5,199 nucleotides of DNA, taken from contig DAOVRB010000106.1 of assembly GCA_030628325.1 (NCBI GenBank), positions 1 to 5,199 of the forward strand, given 5' to 3'. The notes beneath the pieces are model-generated. The model was not told the DNA's origin and did not search any database. It saw only the letters and a program-made list of their open reading frames with translations. Below, one piece after another: positions 1 to 4,504 of this stretch; the first letter of the stretch is position 1; every line of letters begins with the position of its first letter. A program made the translations under genes and the position numbers. The DNA comes from Methanomicrobiaceae archaeon. GTDB taxonomy: Archaea; Halobacteriota; Methanomicrobia; Methanomicrobiales; Methanomicrobiaceae.

Positions 1-86
1 CAGCAGGACCCGTAAGACTTCCGCTGGATGATCTGGACGGAGAAAAAACTGAAAAACTTAGAGAGGCACTGAGAAATTATGATTAA
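1..86 (+). CDS. dapA: 4-hydroxy-tetrahydrodipicolinate synthase, C-terminal end (partial)
   Basis: The frame is open from base 3 to the TAA at 84-86 and encodes the last 27 residues of a protein that begins left of the window. It starts AGPVRLPLDD and ends REALRNYD. An AGPVR-PL segment followed by a short charged helix is the usual C-terminus of archaeal DapA, the aldolase-type enzyme that condenses pyruvate with aspartate semialdehyde in lysine and diaminopimelate synthesis. The active-site lysine and the barrel are outside the window, so the call rests on this tail plus position: it overlaps dapB by 8 bp (79-86) in another frame, as expected for translationally coupled pathway neighbours. 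A different member of the DapA superfamily is possible but less likely here. Confidence 0.8.
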   Translation, partial: AGPVRLPLDDLDGEKTEKLREALRNYD

Positions 87-840
87 AGTAGCAATCTGTG
101 GTGCGCTTGGCCGCATGGGTATGACCATAGGGAAACTTGTTAATGAAGCCCCTGATCTTGAACTGGTGGGCGGGATTGATATCAGGAGCGGGTCATTTTA
201 TGATGTCCCTGTTGTCACTTCGTCTGAGATAGATTCATTTCTGGAATCAGTGAAACCTGATGTCCTGATTGATTTTACTATCGCAACCGCTGCTGTCGAA
301 AATATAAAGGCGGCAGCGCGGCATGGGACGGCATTGGTTGTAGGCACAACCGGCTTTTCACCAGAACAGCGTACAGAGATTGAGACTGTAATAAACGGTA
401 CCGTGCCTGCAGTAATCTCAAGCAATTATAGTGTTGGAGTAAATATCTTCTGGCGTCTTGTGCGTGAGGCGGCAAAGCAACTTGGCGATTATGATATTGA
501 AGTCATTGAGGCTCATCATCATTTCAAAAAGGATGCACCGAGTGGCACTGCAAAAACAATTTTAAATATTATTGAAGAAGAAATTGGCGAGCGGGAAAAG
601 CTCTATGGTCGTGAGGGTATGATTGGTGAGCGCGGTAATGAGATAGGAGTTCATGTTATACGTGGCGGTGACATTGTCGGAGACCATTCAGTTCTGTTTG
701 CTGCAAATAACGAAACAATTGAGCTCTCTCATCGTGCATATGATCGTGCGGTATTTGCGCATGGCGTGATCCGTGCGGTTCGGTGGATTGCAGGCAAAGA
801 AACCGGCATACATTCGATGGATGAAGTGCTGGGCCTGTAA
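79..840 (+). CDS. dapB: 4-hydroxy-tetrahydrodipicolinate reductase
   Basis: This 253-residue cytosolic enzyme reduces the DapA product to tetrahydrodipicolinate with NAD(P)H, the second committed step of lysine synthesis. The N-terminal Rossmann motif is CGALGRMG (residues 7-14), and VVGTTGF follows (GTTGF at 89-93). The signature EAHHHFKKDAPSGTA begins at residue 144. By comparison with the E. coli enzyme, His146 and Lys150 match the catalytic His159 and Lys163, and the APSGT loop binds substrate. The C-terminal region contains the expected ELSHRAYDR and FAHGVIRA helices. Length is normal for an archaeal DapB and no residue appears missing. The ATG at 79 lies inside the end of dapA, with only weak GAGAGG/TGAG purine runs upstream, so initiation probably depends on coupling to dapA translation. 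Confidence 0.96.
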   Translation: MIKVAICGALGRMGMTIGKLVNEAPDLELVGGIDIRSGSFYDVPVVTSSEIDSFLESVKPDVLIDFTIATAAVENIKAAARHGTALVVGTTGFSPEQRTEIETVINGTVPAVISSNYSVGVNIFWRLVREAAKQLGDYDIEVIEAHHHFKKDAPSGTAKTILNIIEEEIGEREKLYGREGMIGERGNEIGVHVIRGGDIVGDHSVLFAANNETIELSHRAYDRAVFAHGVIRAVRWIAGKETGIHSMDEVLGL

Positions 841-870
841 TCTGAATGGAGTATAGAAGCAGGTCACAAT

Positions 871-885
871 CGAAATCTATTTTAT
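871..885 (+). promoter_or_regulatory. Possible BRE/TATA promoter for the ferredoxin gene
   Basis: The 78-bp gap between dapB and the ferredoxin contains CGAAA (871-875) followed by TCTATTTTAT, which resembles an archaeal BRE plus TATA box. Transcription starting about 25 bp beyond the TATA centre would begin near 908, leaving a very short leader with AGGTAA (909-914) just before the ATG at 919. A run of six T at 888-893 in the same gap could also terminate some dapAB transcription. The TATA match is imperfect, so read-through from dapB remains possible. Confidence 0.35.
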
Positions 886-918
886 CATTTTTTGCAAACA
901 TTATTAGCAGGTAAATTT

Positions 919-1092
919 ATGGTAGCAATTATTGATCCTGAGAAATGTACTGGCTGTGAATCATGTGTGGATGTATGTCCTTCCGCAGCAATCGAAATGA
1001 AAGAAGGTATTGCAGTTGTAGATGCAGACTTGTGTGTAGACTGTGAATCATGTGTGGATGAGTGCCCGGCTGAAGCCATCCGCATGGAATAA
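919..1092 (+). CDS. Small 2[4Fe-4S] ferredoxin
   Basis: This 57-residue soluble ferredoxin carries two complete CxxCxxCxxxCP motifs. Cys10, 13, 16 and 20 form the first and Cys39, 42, 45 and 49 the second, so cluster I is completed by Cys49 and cluster II by Cys20 in the usual crossed arrangement. It is very acidic, as expected of a clostridial-type low-potential electron carrier. I chose the ATG at 919 because the protein then begins MVAIIDPEKC, the normal ferredoxin start, and AGGTAA (909-914) precedes it. A longer frame from TTG at 892 would add nine residues unlike the family. It sits between dapB and asd. Neither flanking enzyme needs a ferredoxin (both use nicotinamide cofactors), so its partner is unknown. 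No extra domains are present. Confidence 0.95.
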   Translation: MVAIIDPEKCTGCESCVDVCPSAAIEMKEGIAVVDADLCVDCESCVDECPAEAIRME

Positions 1093-1100
1093 AACAAATT

Positions 1101-1108
1101 TTTTATAC
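1101..1108 (+). promoter_or_regulatory. TATA box for asd, probably leaderless
   Basis: TTTTATAC lies in the 42-bp gap between the ferredoxin stop and the asd ATG at 1135, preceded by an A-rich stretch (AAAACAAA) that could serve as BRE. The distance from the TATA centre to the ATG is about 30 bp, which puts the expected transcription start within a few bases of the start codon. No Shine-Dalgarno sequence is visible before 1135. Both facts point to a leaderless transcript covering asd and the Alba gene. Confidence 0.55.
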
Positions 1109-1134
1109 TTTTCCTGTTATAATCAATCATAACT

Positions 1135-2151
1135 ATGATTAATGTAGGAGTGCTTGGTGCCACTGGTGCGGTGGGGCAGCACTTTGTTCAGCTTCTTGCT
1201 GATCATCCCTGGTTTAATCTCCAGACCCTCACCGCATCAGAACGCAGTGCAGGTAAATTATACCGCGATGTCGTAAACTGGAGACTTGACGTTCCGTTTC
1301 CTGACACTCTGGGTGATGTGACTGTCAGTCCCACTACTGTTAAGAGTGTCAAAGATCTGGATATTGTGTTTTCTGCAATACCTGCAGATATTGCAACATC
1401 AATTGAATCGGATATTGCAAAAGCGGGTGTGGGTGTGTGTAGTAATGCAGCATCTCACCGTATGAATGTGGATGTGCCTCTGGTAATCCCTGAAGTAAAT
1501 TCGGAGCATCTTGGTCTGATTGATGTTCAGCGTGACAACGGGTGTGAAGGTTTTATTGTTACCAACCCGAACTGTTCCACGATTATACTTGCAATGGCCC
1601 TAAAACCACTGCTTTCACTGGCTTTTAATAAGGTATACGTAGCAACCATGCAGGCCGTGTCAGGTGGAGGCTTTAACGGGGTTTCTGCTATGGCTATTTA
1701 TGACAATATCATCCCTTATATCGGTTCTGAAGAGGAAAAAATGGAACGTGAAACACAGAAGATTATGGGGACATTTGATGGATCTGAAGTCATCCCTGCA
1801 CCTTTTGCTGTGAGCGCGAGTTGTCACCGTGTGCCTGTAATAGATGGGCATACAATGGCAGTCTGGCTTGATCTTGAGACTCCTGTTAACGAAGTTAAAC
1901 AGATGTTCCGAGAGTTTAGTGCACCATTTTCCGGCCTTCCTTCACAACCTGACAAATCCATTTACCTGTTTGATGAAGCAGACCGACCTCAGCCACGTCT
2001 TGACAGAAACCGTGGAAATGGCATGACAGTCTCTGTCGGGCGTGTCAGGGAAGGACTCCGTTTTATAACAATGGGACATAACACCATACGTGGGGCAGCA
2101 GGTGCATCAATTTTAAACGCAGAATTAATCACCTCGAAGAAGTATCTCTAA
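1135..2151 (+). CDS. asd: Aspartate-semialdehyde dehydrogenase (archaeal type)
   Basis: This 338-residue cytosolic enzyme makes L-aspartate 4-semialdehyde from aspartyl phosphate with NADPH, the branch-point metabolite for lysine, threonine and methionine. The N-terminus MINVGVLGATGAVGQ is the cofactor-binding loop. NPNCSTI carries the catalytic cysteine, Cys147, and SCHRVPVIDGH carries the likely general acid/base His231. The C-terminal dimerisation part includes DRNRGNGMTVSVGRVREG, typical of the archaeal and fungal branch. Length is close to other archaeal members and nothing appears missing. The start at 1135 is the first ATG and gives the canonical N-terminus. It supplies the substrate of DapA, encoded just upstream, and is followed after 19 bp by the Alba gene, probably on the same transcript. 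Confidence 0.96.
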   Translation: MINVGVLGATGAVGQHFVQLLADHPWFNLQTLTASERSAGKLYRDVVNWRLDVPFPDTLGDVTVSPTTVKSVKDLDIVFSAIPADIATSIESDIAKAGVGVCSNAASHRMNVDVPLVIPEVNSEHLGLIDVQRDNGCEGFIVTNPNCSTIILAMALKPLLSLAFNKVYVATMQAVSGGGFNGVSAMAIYDNIIPYIGSEEEKMERETQKIMGTFDGSEVIPAPFAVSASCHRVPVIDGHTMAVWLDLETPVNEVKQMFREFSAPFSGLPSQPDKSIYLFDEADRPQPRLDRNRGNGMTVSVGRVREGLRFITMGHNTIRGAAGASILNAELITSKKYL

Positions 2152-2156
2152 TCGGG

Positions 2157-2162
2157 GGAGGT
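2157..2162 (+). promoter_or_regulatory. Strong ribosome binding site of the Alba gene
   Basis: GGAGGT within a longer G-rich run (from 2154) ends 8 bases before the ATG at 2171 and matches the archaeal anti-Shine-Dalgarno sequence well. It is the best such site in the window. It contrasts with asd, which has none, and supports the Alba gene as an internal cistron of an asd-led transcript. Confidence 0.75.
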
Positions 2163-2170
2163 AATACCTG

Positions 2171-2449
2171 ATGACAAAAGATAACACAGTATTCGTTGGT
2201 AACAAACCAGTAATGAACTATGTACTTGCAGTTGTTACTCAGTTCAACAATGGTGCGGATGAAGTCTCAATTAAGGCGCGCGGAAGGGCAATATCAAGGG
2301 CGGTTGATACTGCTGAGATCTCTCTGAACAAATTCCTTGACAATGTAGAAAAAAAGAATATTGCTACATCAACTGAGGTTATTGACACTGATAGCGGCAG
2401 GACAAATGTCTCCAGTATTGAAATTATATTGTCCCTGAATTCAGTGTGA
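2171..2449 (+). CDS. albA: Alba-family DNA/RNA-binding chromatin protein
   Basis: This 92-residue protein matches Alba closely. GNKPVMNYVLA (residues 10-20), IKARGRAISRAVDTAEI and the end segment DSGRTNVSSIEI correspond almost residue for residue to Sso10b. Alba dimers coat and compact archaeal DNA and also bind RNA. The DNA-binding loop lysine equivalent to Lys17 of Sso10b is kept (Lys12), but the neighbouring Lys16, the acetylation-regulated residue in Sulfolobus, is Asn11 here. The length is normal. A strong GGAGGT site precedes the ATG and the gene lies 19 bp after asd, so it is probably co-expressed with that metabolic gene. Whether this is a major nucleoid protein of the cell depends on how many Alba copies the genome has. 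Confidence 0.93.
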   Translation: MTKDNTVFVGNKPVMNYVLAVVTQFNNGADEVSIKARGRAISRAVDTAEISLNKFLDNVEKKNIATSTEVIDTDSGRTNVSSIEIILSLNSV

Positions 2450-2452
2450 GGT

Positions 2453-2462
2453 GGCAATTGCC
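2453..2462. repeat. 10-bp perfect palindrome just after the Alba stop
   Basis: GGCAATTGCC is its own reverse complement and lies 3 bp after the Alba TGA. The flanking GAGG (2448-2451) and CCTC (2461-2464) could form an alternative hairpin followed by a T-rich TCTTTCATT. It may be part of an Alba terminator, an operator, or part of the possible insertion-sequence end that follows. Confidence 0.45.
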
Positions 2463-2488
2463 TCTTTCATTAAACGGTGCCTGACAAT

Positions 2489-2506
2489 TCATGACTTTAG
2501 TCATGA
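2489..2506. repeat. Perfect 8-bp inverted repeat, resembles an IS200/IS605 end hairpin
   Basis: TCATGACT and AGTCATGA are exact complements separated by TT. The ACTTTAGT core with a short-loop stem followed by GAGGT resembles the subterminal hairpins at right ends of IS200/IS605 (IS1341-type) elements in archaea, as I know them from general knowledge. There is no tnpA or tnpB reading frame beside it, so at most it is a relic. An ordinary operator or transcript hairpin is the alternative. Confidence 0.6.
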
Positions 2507-2523
2507 GGTGGTTACTCTCCACC
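2507..2523. repeat. 5-bp stem inverted repeat directly abutting the previous one
   Basis: GGTGG and CCACC are separated by seven bases (TTACTCT). This element begins on the base after the preceding dyad ends, giving tandem hairpins 8 bp upstream of the TATA box at 2531. The position fits a regulatory site for the downstream secreted-protein gene, or the remainder of a mobile-element end. Confidence 0.45.
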
Positions 2524-2530
2524 AGAAAAG

Positions 2531-2540
2531 ATATATTTTA
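2531..2540 (+). promoter_or_regulatory. TATA box for the secreted-protein gene
   Basis: ATATATTTTA preceded by the purine-rich AGAAAAG (BRE-like) is the best TATA match in the window. Its centre lies about 27 bp before the ATG at 2562, so transcription should start at or within a few bases of that codon. This supports 2562 over upstream in-frame starts at 2550 and 2451, which would lie upstream of the predicted transcript start. Confidence 0.65.
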
Positions 2541-2561
2541 TTCATAGTAATGTTATCTACT

Positions 2562-3011
2562 ATGAAAATCCGACCACTCATTGTTGCAATCCTGTTTGTA
2601 TGCATGTTTGCTTCTCCTGTATTGAGTGCAGAATCGGGGCGTATCAGTTACATCTCTATTGATCATATTGAGATTGAACTGGTTGATGACGTCGCTACAA
2701 TAAACGTGGATTATCGGATTGATGATATGGTTTCGTTTCTTGTAATGCTCCTTGGCAAATCTGATCTTAAATATAAAATTGGTGTGGCTTTAAATTTTGA
2801 AGATGCAAAATTTATCAGGGCAGATTTAGACCATGCCATACTTGTCGTAAGGGGGATTTCTTATGATTATGGGGATGGTTCATACTGGTTCCCTGAGCAC
2901 CAGTTTGGCATTATACTTCCTGAAATTGTTGTAAAAACACCTCAGAGCAGCCGTAATTTCACCAATACTGACATTATCCCATATGGAATCGGATATTTTG
3001 GTGAAAAGTAA
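2562..3011 (+). CDS. Secreted protein of unknown function with signal peptide
   Basis: I do not recognise a named family. With the ATG at 2562 the protein has 149 residues. It opens with a textbook Sec signal: MKIRP, a hydrophobic core (residues 6-17), then SPVLSA, with likely cleavage after Ala23. The mature part is about 126 residues, rich in alternating hydrophobic/charged stretches that suggest beta strands (ISIDHIEIEL, ATINVDYRI), followed by SFLVMLLG, a possible buried helix. YDYGDGSYWFPEH and PYGIGYF are aromatic and glycine rich and look like conserved turns. No Cys remains in the mature part and no second clear membrane anchor is seen, so it may be extracellular or pseudoperiplasmic. 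It has its own TATA box, no Shine-Dalgarno, and tandem dyads upstream. The next gene is convergent. The frame can be extended upstream to 2451, but that stretch covers the promoter. Confidence 0.8.
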   Translation: MKIRPLIVAILFVCMFASPVLSAESGRISYISIDHIEIELVDDVATINVDYRIDDMVSFLVMLLGKSDLKYKIGVALNFEDAKFIRADLDHAILVVRGISYDYGDGSYWFPEHQFGIILPEIVVKTPQSSRNFTNTDIIPYGIGYFGEK

Positions 3012-3030
3012 CCGACCATTCCTTTCGGTT
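3010..3030 (+). terminator. Hairpin at the stop of the secreted-protein gene
   Basis: AACCGA (3010-3015) and TCGGTT (3025-3030) are exact complements separated by nine bases, overlapping the TAA at 3009-3011. A six-pair stem directly at the gene end could mark the 3' end of the transcript. The following sequence is not a clear T-run, so termination is only suggested. Confidence 0.35.
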
Positions 3031-3084
3031 CATCGATCACCTCTGCAATCTACTGGTGTTGTCAGGCGTATCTGAAAGAGAGTG

Positions 3085-3104
3085 GAGAGAGTTTCCTGTC
3101 TCTC
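3085..3104. repeat. Inverted repeat in the convergent spacer
   Basis: GAGAGA and TCTCTC pair across an 8-base loop (GTTTCCTG). It lies in the 305-bp spacer between two converging genes, just upstream of a TATA-like sequence at 3111. The arms are simple-sequence in character, so chance is a real possibility. Confidence 0.3.
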
Positions 3105-3110
3105 ATGCAC

Positions 3111-3118
3111 TTATATGT
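3111..3118 (+). promoter_or_regulatory. TATA-like box before the short frame at 3142
   Basis: TTATATGT is centred about 28 bp before the ATG at 3142, the same geometry as the TATA boxes of asd and the secreted-protein gene. This suggests a promoter that once drove, or still drives, the short reading frame there. A single 8-bp AT-rich match is weak evidence on its own. Confidence 0.3.
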
Positions 3119-3141
3119 TTCACAAACTAAATCCCCCGTCA

Positions 3142-3241
3142 ATGCAAGATATACTCACGTGGGCCGATAAAGGTGAAATGGTCGGGACTATTGAATGCTT
3201 CCTGTTTGGCAGTTGTTAGGTCTGGTTCCATCTGCCTGTAA
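3142..3241 (+). pseudogene. Possible N-terminal remnant of a nucleotidyltransferase-type gene
   Basis: From the ATG at 3142 a 25-residue frame runs to TAG at 3217-3219 (MQDILTWADKGEMVGTIECF, then LFGSC). A helix with W-A-D-K, then a hydrophobic strand ending in LFGS, matches the start of small MNT-type nucleotidyltransferases, where LFGS-x-x-R-G precedes the SDIDL metal-binding aspartates. After the LFGS, a second frame (from 3209) continues as VVRSGSICL before stopping at 3239-3241, as if one frameshift had hit the conserved loop. Nothing resembling the aspartate motif or the rest of the domain follows, so the gene would be a short stump. The frame is also open upstream to an ATG at 3115. 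The resemblance is brief, so an independent microprotein or chance frame cannot be excluded. Confidence 0.3.
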
Positions 3242-3280
3242 TAATGATGAGAAAAAATTCAGGAGAATATATTGGACCAG

Positions 3281-3287
3281 AAAAAAA
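3281..3287 (-). terminator. T-run terminator of the DUF373 gene
   Basis: On the minus strand seven consecutive T lie about 30 bases past the DUF373 stop at 3317, and a second T-run follows at 3252-3257. Archaeal RNA polymerase commonly terminates at such T-runs without a hairpin. No strong stem is seen immediately before it. Confidence 0.4.
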
Positions 3288-3316
3288 CGAATTAAATGAA
3301 TTATATCACTGTAAAA

Positions 3317-4444
3317 TCAGAGTTCATCCTTTTTATCATTGCTTAATTTCAATTCTGCCCATTTTTTCAGATGTTTCTGCACATATAACCCGGTAAATGA
3401 GCATAACAGACCACCAATAATTGAAAATATTATTATTCTGACACCATCATCCATATTGAACGGAAAGTCAATATTCCCGCTTAATGACAGGACGTAGACA
3501 CTTGCTCCCCATCCAAAGATACCAATTGAGGCAATAAAGAACGGCATCACAGAAAGTTTTCCAAGATTTTGCCGTTCATTCAGATATACATCAGTAAGTT
3601 TTCCTGCCAGTGCGGTCAGTCCTGATGCGGTAAACCATGTAACCGAGCCATATACGAACGAAAGAAGCAGGAAGAAAATACCTGCATCTTCAGGATACCA
3701 TTTTAGCAGACTTGACAAACCCATAATAAAGCCGAGAACTGCAAGCAGTATTGCTATTGAGTACGCAAGAAAACTGAATCTTCCACCTCTGAATGATGAC
3801 CGCAGACCATTAAAGAACAGGCTGAAATATTCGTCTATACCATAACCTTTGAAGAGCAGGTAAATCCCGATAACTCCCATAACAATGATTATGGCAATGT
3901 CCGGATATCCAATCAGGTATGCAATTGCATAGAGGAGCATTGCAATGCCTGCCGGAACAAATACCTGTCTGGCAATTTTTGGGTCATCAAATATTTTTTT
4001 TATTATATAATATGTACCTTCCAGATTTGGCATCTGCTTGATAATAACACGCTGGATGCTGCTCACAGGTACTATTGACTGAATGATTGGTAAAATAAAT
4101 TCATCTTCTGCACCGTCTGTAACAAGAATGCATTTTGTTATTGTATTATTTTTGACAACCCTGCTAAGGTCGGCTGAAATTTTTCTGTCACCCTCTATCA
4201 TGTGCATGTGATTGCCGGCGAGAACAGTTATTAGAACATCCTCGCCCATTTCCAGGCGCTCATCATATGTTTTTATTGCCTGGAATATTGCATTTGTGTC
4301 AGAATCCTCCGGGTCTGCCAGACCTAATTTTGTGGCAGCATTAAGACAGGCTACTCTTCCGACAACCGGGCTTTCAATATTTCCCTTATACCCGATATCG
4401 TCATCGCGGTCAATACACAATATTAGTGTCCGATCTGTAGACAT
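3317..4444 (-). CDS. DUF373 family integral membrane protein
   Basis: The 375-residue product matches the archaeal DUF373 family (COG2237), whose function is unknown. The soluble N-terminal half carries the family hallmarks: LCIDRDDDIG (residues 9-18), SPVVGR (25-30), LADPEDSDTNAIF (42-54) and VTDGAEDEFILPIIQS (108-123). These clustered acidic residues suggest a metal or nucleotide-binding fold, but that is inference. From about residue 162 the protein is hydrophobic, with about six membrane helices separated by short charged loops. The end is cytosol-like and lysine rich (KKWAELKLSNDKKDEL). I prefer the ATG at 4444, giving MSTDRTLILCIDRDDD, because a TATA-like box lies 28-29 bp upstream. The in-frame ATG at 4456 would add MFIQ and directly abuts GAGGAG with no spacing. 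The gene converges with the secreted-protein gene, and a remnant IS66 element lies just upstream of its promoter. Confidence 0.92.
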   Translation of the reverse strand: MSTDRTLILCIDRDDDIGYKGNIESPVVGRVACLNAATKLGLADPEDSDTNAIFQAIKTYDERLEMGEDVLITVLAGNHMHMIEGDRKISADLSRVVKNNTITKCILVTDGAEDEFILPIIQSIVPVSSIQRVIIKQMPNLEGTYYIIKKIFDDPKIARQVFVPAGIAMLLYAIAYLIGYPDIAIIIVMGVIGIYLLFKGYGIDEYFSLFFNGLRSSFRGGRFSFLAYSIAILLAVLGFIMGLSSLLKWYPEDAGIFFLLLSFVYGSVTWFTASGLTALAGKLTDVYLNERQNLGKLSVMPFFIASIGIFGWGASVYVLSLSGNIDFPFNMDDGVRIIIFSIIGGLLCSFTGLYVQKHLKKWAELKLSNDKKDEL

Positions 4445-4467
4445 CTGAATAAACATCTCCTCAGAGG

Positions 4468-4488
4468 TATTAAATAATTCCTGAATTA
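4468..4488 (-). promoter_or_regulatory. TATA-like box and dyad upstream of the DUF373 gene
   Basis: Read on the minus strand, TTATTTAATA (4477-4468) is centred 28-29 bp before the ATG at 4444, as for the other leaderless-type promoters here. It is adjoined by the inverted repeat TAATTC-CT-GAATTA (4475-4488), six exact pairs, overlapping the BRE position. A protein bound there would block or aid TBP/TFB, so it is an operator candidate. The AT-rich composition makes a chance dyad plausible. Confidence 0.4.
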
Positions 4489-4504
4489 ATAGCGTAAAAA
4501 AAAT

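Noticed and set aside
892..918. TTG start for the ferredoxin, adding nine residues
   Set aside because: The ATG at 919 has AGGTAA upstream and gives the normal ferredoxin N-terminus; the added residues do not look like family sequence.
1660..2026. Frames of about 60 residues on both strands inside asd
   Set aside because: They are overlaps of a strongly conserved enzyme gene, with no ribosome sites or recognisable content.
2451..2561. In-frame extension of the secreted protein back to an ATG-like start near 2451 or to the ATG at 2550
   Set aside because: The extension runs across the palindromes and the TATA box at 2531-2540 and would bury the signal peptide about 37 residues into the protein.
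3317..3331. C-terminal KDEL of the DUF373 protein as an ER-retention-type signal
   Set aside because: Archaea have no endoplasmic reticulum; the ending is just part of a charged tail.
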